Notes under the pieces: model-generated
The model's database searches: none
What the model was told of the DNA's origin: nothing
The model's input: the letters and a program-made list of their open reading frames with translations, nothing else
Assembly: GCA_035048815.1 (NCBI GenBank)
Contig: JAUCBN010000001.1
Coordinates: 18,119,001-18,183,000, forward strand
Direction: 5' to 3'
Origin: Abelmoschus esculentus
Lineage: Eukaryota; Streptophyta; Magnoliopsida; Malvales; Malvaceae
Length of the DNA stretch: 64,000 nt
Translations under genes and position numbers: made by a program
In this document: positions 59,530-64,000 of the stretch, piece after piece
Numbering within the stretch: the stretch's first letter is position 1
Layout of the letters: every line of letters starts with the position of its first letter

Positions 59530-60377
59530 GAGTCGATTTGTAGAGAAAACCCTTCCTCCCAAGAATTGTATTTCCACGATAACATGTTCTAAATTTCTTA
59601 AGGATAGGTGAAGGTTGTTATTAGTGAGAGGAGATTGATTTTTGTATTCTTGTTCTTATGCAATAAAATCAGAGTTTGCTTATCCTATTGTCATTCTTTG
59701 TTCTTATATCTAAGCCCGAGAGGGAAGTTTGTAAGTAATTTATTTATCTAGCATCGAGAGGTGTAGATTCAAGAAAGGGGTAAGTACGGTGTCGGTGACA
59801 CTAACTCGACCTGTATACCGGTGGAGGCATTCGGAGATGGGTTAAGAGTTTCAGCAGCTAAAAGAAATGTTGGATTAGTTTATGGTCAGCTTTGGTTTAC
59901 GCCGAGAGGTATCATCAAGGACCGAGCATCAACAGTACTTTGACTGAGAGATGAGCGGAGGCACTTACAGACATTTTGCTAAACTTTGATGCCTCTGCCC
60001 AAGAGCAAGAGATTGCCGCGGCAGAGGAGCACCAATATTGCCGAGGCAGTATCTGCAGTACTATTGAAGCAGTATTGTGCGATTGTATTAGATAAGAAGG
60101 AGATCAATTGAATCTACTAATTGACACAACTGGATCCTACCCGCTTTCTCTATAATCGTTCTCAACTCTTTGTTTTATGTTTTATTATTTTCTTATTTAG
60201 TTAGATAAAAACAAACTATCTTGTTTGTGTTTTTATTTTATTCTCAAGAGTAAGGGAACGAATGAAGATATATTAAGTATACCAATCCCTGTGGAGACGA
60301 TACACGATATACTTATCATTTTATTACTTGACGCGTGTACACTTGCACTCAAAATAGCGTTTATACCATGCCTATCA
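59529..60377 (+). repeat. 3' LTR of the nested element, 5'-truncated
   Basis: It joins protease at 'aaagaagagtcgatttg'. The matching point in the 5' LTR is 'gagccgatttg' near 56781, with a shared GAG at the join. It retains the R/U5 part to the end. Confidence 0.83.
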
Positions 60378-62301
60378 CCTGGCTACATCCACCTCGGTAA
60401 GGGACCACTACAGCCTGGCCACAGTACCTCGGTAGGGGACCACTATCACTACTGTCAACTCTGCAGAAATGCCATGATGTGAAAGGGGGCAAAAATTGAA
60501 TTTTCACTATCTTTTAGGGTTTTCATCCCCCATATTGTGAGGCATGGTGACCTTATAAAATATATTTTGAGGGAAAGGTTATGCTTTTTGTTGATGTTGT
60601 GCAGGTAAAGCAAAGTGGGAATTTGAGAAAATTTTTCATGGCCTTCGCAGAAGGATAGCAATGGGAAAATGTCATAGCAAATATGAAGAACTCTTGTGCT
60701 TCACTACAGGACAAAAAGATATTTTGAGAGGTGTGCCAGCTGGTGCCAATACAGTCTGGCCACAACCATTATAGCCGGCCGATACCACTACAGCCTGGCC
60801 ACATCCACCTCGGTAAGGGACCACTACAGCCTGGCCGCAGTCACCTCGGTAGGGGACCACTGTCACTACTGTCAGCTCTACAGAAATACCATGATGTGAA
60901 AGGGGGCAAAAATGGAATTTTCACTATCTTTTAGGGTTTTTACCCCCCATTTTGTGAGGCATAGTGACCTTATAAAATACAAAACTTTATTCAAGAAAAG
61001 GAGGACCTTCAGAGCAGATTTTGAGGCATAAGAAGAGAATAAAGGCGGCGGAGAAAGCTACTATCTTTCTTCCCCAACCGCAATCCAAAGGGTCCCTCCA
61101 TTGATCGAGCTTGAAGAGAGTGACGTGCTAGGTACTTGAGAGGGGCTAGCATGCTAAGGTGTCCCATGGTAGTCGAAGAAGACGGCAGTAGCGCGCATAG
61201 AGGGTGTCTTCTATCTTCTTCCTTTGCTTTATTTTATATCTTTGAGAGATTTTATGTGGAGGAGGATCTACGTGAGCAATGGGTTAATATTTGTTCTTAA
61301 ACTCTTTCACCCAACATGAGTTAGCTTTATTTGGTGGATGCTTTTATGGATCATTATCTTTTGCTTTTATTAATACATTGCCCACTATGTGTTTGTGTGT
61401 TTTATTTGCTCATTATTGTTAATCAATTAAGCATTGTAAGAGGCACAGCGGTGTCCAGTGTTTAGGTGCATGCTAGAGCATTCGGAAGAGGTGTAGCTAT
61501 AGATCCTTAGATCACCCGGAAGGGGCTAAGGGAGGATCTACGTGAGCAATGGGTTAAAGACTGAAAATAGAGCCTAATCTAAACCTAGAGCACTCGGAAG
61601 AGGCGTAGGAGAGGGTTTCAACGACTAAAAGGAGTATGTTTTACCGATAGACTAAGTGTCATTCGTGTGACAGGCGAAATACCATGGCATTTTAATTTGT
61701 CAGGTTCCTATAACTCGAAAGAGCGGGAACACTTTAGAAACCTCTTTCGAGTAGATATGCATCATAGTAGCTTTATATTCGTAGGAGTAAGGGATAAGAA
61801 ATCCATAGAAACTTCCATCAATCATTCCTAGTAAGGCTCATCAATTGAAGATCATAACAACGTGTTGCTCAACTGTGTTCTCTTATCTCGCTTTTGCCTT
61901 GACATTTAGAAAGTGTTCCTTTGTTTCCTCTATTTTCTCTGTTCACTTGCAATCAAATTACTATATACTTCATACACCACATTTATACATCTATCGTGCC
62001 ACCACCTTTTATCCCATTTTGTCGTGACATATTTTAGTTGCTTACATTCTAAAATTGTCATAGCATTTCACCATTACACATTCATCGTACATATCCATTT
62101 CAACTTGTTTATATCTTTATTTTTATTTTCCTTTTAGTTAGTGACACCTTTTTGCCTTGGTAAAATTGAATACATACTTTACCTCGATCCTCGTGGGAAC
62201 GATACTCACTCACCCTTTATTACTTGTACGACTGTGTATACTTGCACATATATGTGTGTTCATATACTCTATATTGGCACTATACAGGACACAACAATTG
62301 T

Positions 62302-62398
62302 CATAAAACAGATATGTTTGATAGTTTTCTTTCTTAGACAGAAAACTAGATCACAAAAAGAGTTAAAGAAGAAAATAGATACTGAATTGCAGATGAAG
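62302..62398 (+). repeat. 3' LTR of the outer Athila-like element, second segment
   Basis: Matches 48959-49055 ('cataaaacagatatg', 'ttagac..aaactagatcac', 'gaattgcagatgaag'). It ends at 62398 where a new TG-starting element begins. Confidence 0.8.
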
Positions 62399-63466
62399 TG
62401 ATGTGAGAACATCTTCACTGACACTTGATGCTGATCCAGAAGTCTTGCCTTTAGGACCAATTACTCGATCTAAGGCAAAATATTTCAAGGAAGCACTTTT
62501 CCTTGTGCTTCAATTTCGAATTTATTCGATAATATTTATACCTTAGAACATAAGCTTTAGAATATGTTACATGTTAATATGTGACATATTAGATTATATT
62601 ATATTACTTATTTATTTAGTTTATAATAAGTTGATGGTTTCTTGTTATATTTTCATATAGGTACATAGGAGGAAACTAGCTCAAGTGGACGTGATATATT
62701 CAAAAATAATATGTGCATGTGCCATGCACAATTCGGTTGGTGAAGCAGCCACCTTGCAAATATGCGGCATTGGAACATAATTCAATTTTGAATTTCAGAT
62801 TTTAGCATATTTAACATGTGCTTTTTCCTTTGAAATTCAAACAATCTGCATATTAAACATGTGATGTTTATCACTTGCCGCATGGTTTTCAAAATGTATG
62901 GCTAAAATTGCAAGACTCCTGGTGTATGGTTATTAGGCATTTGAATTTCATTTTTTCCTTTATTTTTCAGCCACAATTTTAGTTCGGAAGTTACTTTCTT
63001 TATTCCTATATATTCTTTGATTTTTGTAAAAATAAGGTTACACATTTTGATTAATAAAATTTTATTCGAGAGTTCTTTCTCTTTTTGGTTCTTTTTAGAA
63101 CTATTCGATACTCAATTCATTGATTTTCATTTGATACTTTGGGTTCCTAAATTAATATTTAGCGGTTCTAAGTCCTACGGTGTTAAACAAATTCGATTCG
63201 GAGTCGTTCAACATATTGTTCGAGTTCTTTCGAGTTTAGTGTTTTCCGCCATCGGTCATCGTTGAATTCCTCTCCGAAATATCAAAATTATCACCTATAT
63301 ACCATATAATTTTATGTCATTTTTTTCTTTTATTAAAAATTCTACTTAATATAATTATGTCACATAATTATTTTTTATTGTTTTAATTACAGGAACGTGC
63401 CTAAAACATTCTTAGATTCGAAACTAACGAGGAAAGTCTGTTCCAACGAACTCCGCGTTATATTAT
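62399..63466 (+). repeat. Probable 5' LTR of a further gypsy element, containing a pol-tail sequence
   Basis: It starts TGATGTGAGAAC directly at the break in the Athila LTR and is followed by a tRNA-Met-type primer site at 63469. A TATA-like 'ctatatattc' lies near 63006. Near its start, 62402-62545 translates as LDADPEVLPLGPITRSKAKY and onward to a stop; the G-P-x-T-R-S-x-A-K motif is one I know from C-terminal tails of plant gypsy polyproteins. The last bases (ttatatta) would be a decayed ...CA end. Limits are inferred from the break and the primer site. Confidence 0.55.
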
Positions 63467-63468
63467 GT

Positions 63469-63486
63469 GGTAATCAGAGCATAGGT
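63469..63486 (+). other. Primer-binding site, tRNA-iMet type, degenerate
   Basis: TGGTAATCAGAGCATAGG compares with the common TGGTATCAGAGC core, with one inserted A. It lies two bases after the LTR end. Confidence 0.65.
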
Positions 63487-64000
63487 TGTTGGATTCGTTG
63501 TATGTTTCTACACGTCTAGTCTTGTAAGTTTGTATTGTATATATATTTTTTCTTTTTTTCTTTTTCAGTTTTGAATATTTAAAAAATACAGATTCAAATA
63601 TAAAAAACAGATTCGAATAAAAAACAGATTCGAAAAAAACAGTTTCAAACAAAAAGCAGATTCGAATTTAAAAAAATCAGATTTGAAAGATCTTTTTCTT
63701 TTTCTTTTCTATCTATATGTGATTATTTTATATCTATATATGTATTTAGTATTGTGACTTTGTATAATTAGAACTTTGTAGGAACTCTGAATTGCAACTT
63801 CAATGTACTCGGAAATTGCCAGAGCGTACTTACCTGTTTGTTTTGTGATAGGGACGTTGTAAGCTCGTCTTTACAGTAAGACTTTTCTACCTTTTTCATT
63901 TTGATCTTTTATTCGTTTTAGTGTCTTCTTCCTTATTTTTTATTTTTCTTTCTTTTATTTTATTTTCCATCTTACTTAACTTTCTTTTGTTTTGTGTCAT
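63487..64000 (+). other. Leader region of the rightmost gypsy element
   Basis: Noncoding, T-rich. A short repeated word 'cagattcgaa..aaaaa' occurs four to five times at 63586-63690. No gag start is reached before the window ends. Confidence 0.45.

Larger units (their letters stand above)
56261..60377 (+). mobile_element. Internally deleted Athila-type element, nested
   Basis: Starts TGATGAGTGCC and ends CATGCCTATCA, flanked by perfect cctgg duplications (56256-56260, 60378-60382). Full 5' LTR, primer site, gag and the start of protease are present; then at about 59529 the text jumps into the middle of the 3' LTR. Everything from protease to LTR position about 525 is deleted. It cannot move by itself. 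Confidence 0.88.
56032..60983 (+). repeat. Tandem duplication of about 415 bp in the solo LTR, first copy interrupted
   Basis: Copy A is 56032-56260 joined to 60383-60570; copy B is 60571-60983. Shared text includes 'tgctttttgttgat', 'caaagtgggaatttgag', 'atatgaagaactcttgtg', 'ccacaaccatta' and 'ctatcttttagggttttt'. Inside each copy, units of about 42 bases around 'cctcggtaagggaccact' are themselves repeated. The nested element sits in copy A, so the duplication came first. Confidence 0.8.
55871..62296 (+). mobile_element. Solo LTR of another gypsy element, split by a nested Athila element
   Basis: Starts TGATAACTCC and ends GGACACAACA. Target duplications attgg (55866-55870) and attgt (62297-62301), one mismatch. 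Without the nested insertion it is about 2.3 kb and has no coding domain or primer site inside, so I read it as a solo LTR left by LTR-LTR recombination. The right end 'gtgggaacgatactcac' and 'tatacttgcac' near 62195-62245 resembles the U5 end of Athila/Tat-type LTRs. It carries an internal 415-bp tandem duplication. Confidence 0.72.
48807..62398 (+). mobile_element. Athila-like Ty3/gypsy element, gag-PR plus transposon-protein ORF, with nested insertions
   Basis: 5' LTR 48807-50156, primer site 50161-50178, gag 50281-51700, protease to 52903, transposon-protein ORF 53335-54824, 3' noncoding region, 3' LTR from 55719. The 3' LTR is interrupted at 55870 by a solo LTR, resumes at 62302, and is cut again at 62398 by another element; its remainder should lie beyond the window. 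No RT or integrase, the same plan as the minus-strand element at 1317-9175. Confidence 0.85.

Noticed and set aside
1..64000. A novel multi-gene defence, biosynthetic or regulatory system
   Set aside because: Nearly all ORFs resolve to broken retrotransposon or transposon proteins. One host gene is present, and no cluster of intact co-directed unknown genes exists.

Overview
The window is plant nuclear DNA from a dicot. It is AT-rich and mostly nested, decayed transposable elements, with one clear host gene that has spliceosomal introns. Bulk content is Athila-type Ty3/gypsy retrotransposons (tRNA-Asp primer sites, Athila-style gag-protease and RT), plus Ty1/copia pieces, two Mutator-like DNA transposons, and a likely Ogre/Tat LTR. 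Element style and LTR motifs remind me of Malvaceae (cotton relatives), but that is an impression, not a demonstration. No tRNA, rRNA or CRISPR was seen.

Layout. 1-1316: two truncated Athila LTRs facing each other. 1317-9175: minus-strand Athila-like element with gag-protease and a plant-transposon-protein ORF but no RT/integrase. 9175-10204: truncated plus-strand LTR. 10206-13953: minus-strand gag-protease-only element with a perfect tRNA-Asp primer site. 13957-20655: minus-strand Athila element with decayed gag-PR-RT-RH-IN, inserted into a copia gag (20656-21430). 21431-23206: AT-rich, with degenerate tandem repeats. 23207-28509: plus-strand copia element with both LTRs and near-matching target duplications, itself interrupted. 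28510-29590: single-copy-looking DNA with a possible terminal exon on the minus strand.

29800-34340 is the host gene: a WEB1/PMI2-family coiled-coil protein gene (chloroplast photorelocation), with a 5'UTR intron, two coding exons, an eight-copy 50-aa repeat array and one in-frame TAG in exon 2. 34473-42691 is a MULE with ~125-bp TIRs, 9-bp TSD and decayed MURA, carrying a probable Ogre-like LTR. 42931-48716 is a second, transposase-less MULE-like unit with 9-bp TSD.

48807 to the right edge is a nested stack. A plus-strand Athila-like element (48807 onward) has its 3' LTR split by a solo LTR (55871-62296), which is itself split by an internally deleted Athila element (56261-60377). A further gypsy element (62399 onward) enters the same LTR. 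Target-site duplications support the first two insertions.

The transposon genes are broken by stops and frameshifts. Only the WEB1-like gene looks close to functional, and its status depends on whether the TAG is real. I found no evidence of a new multi-gene system; the most notable items are the WEB1 repeat expansion and stop codon, the two Athila-like elements encoding Gag-PR plus a transposon-protein ORF without RT, and the nested stack.
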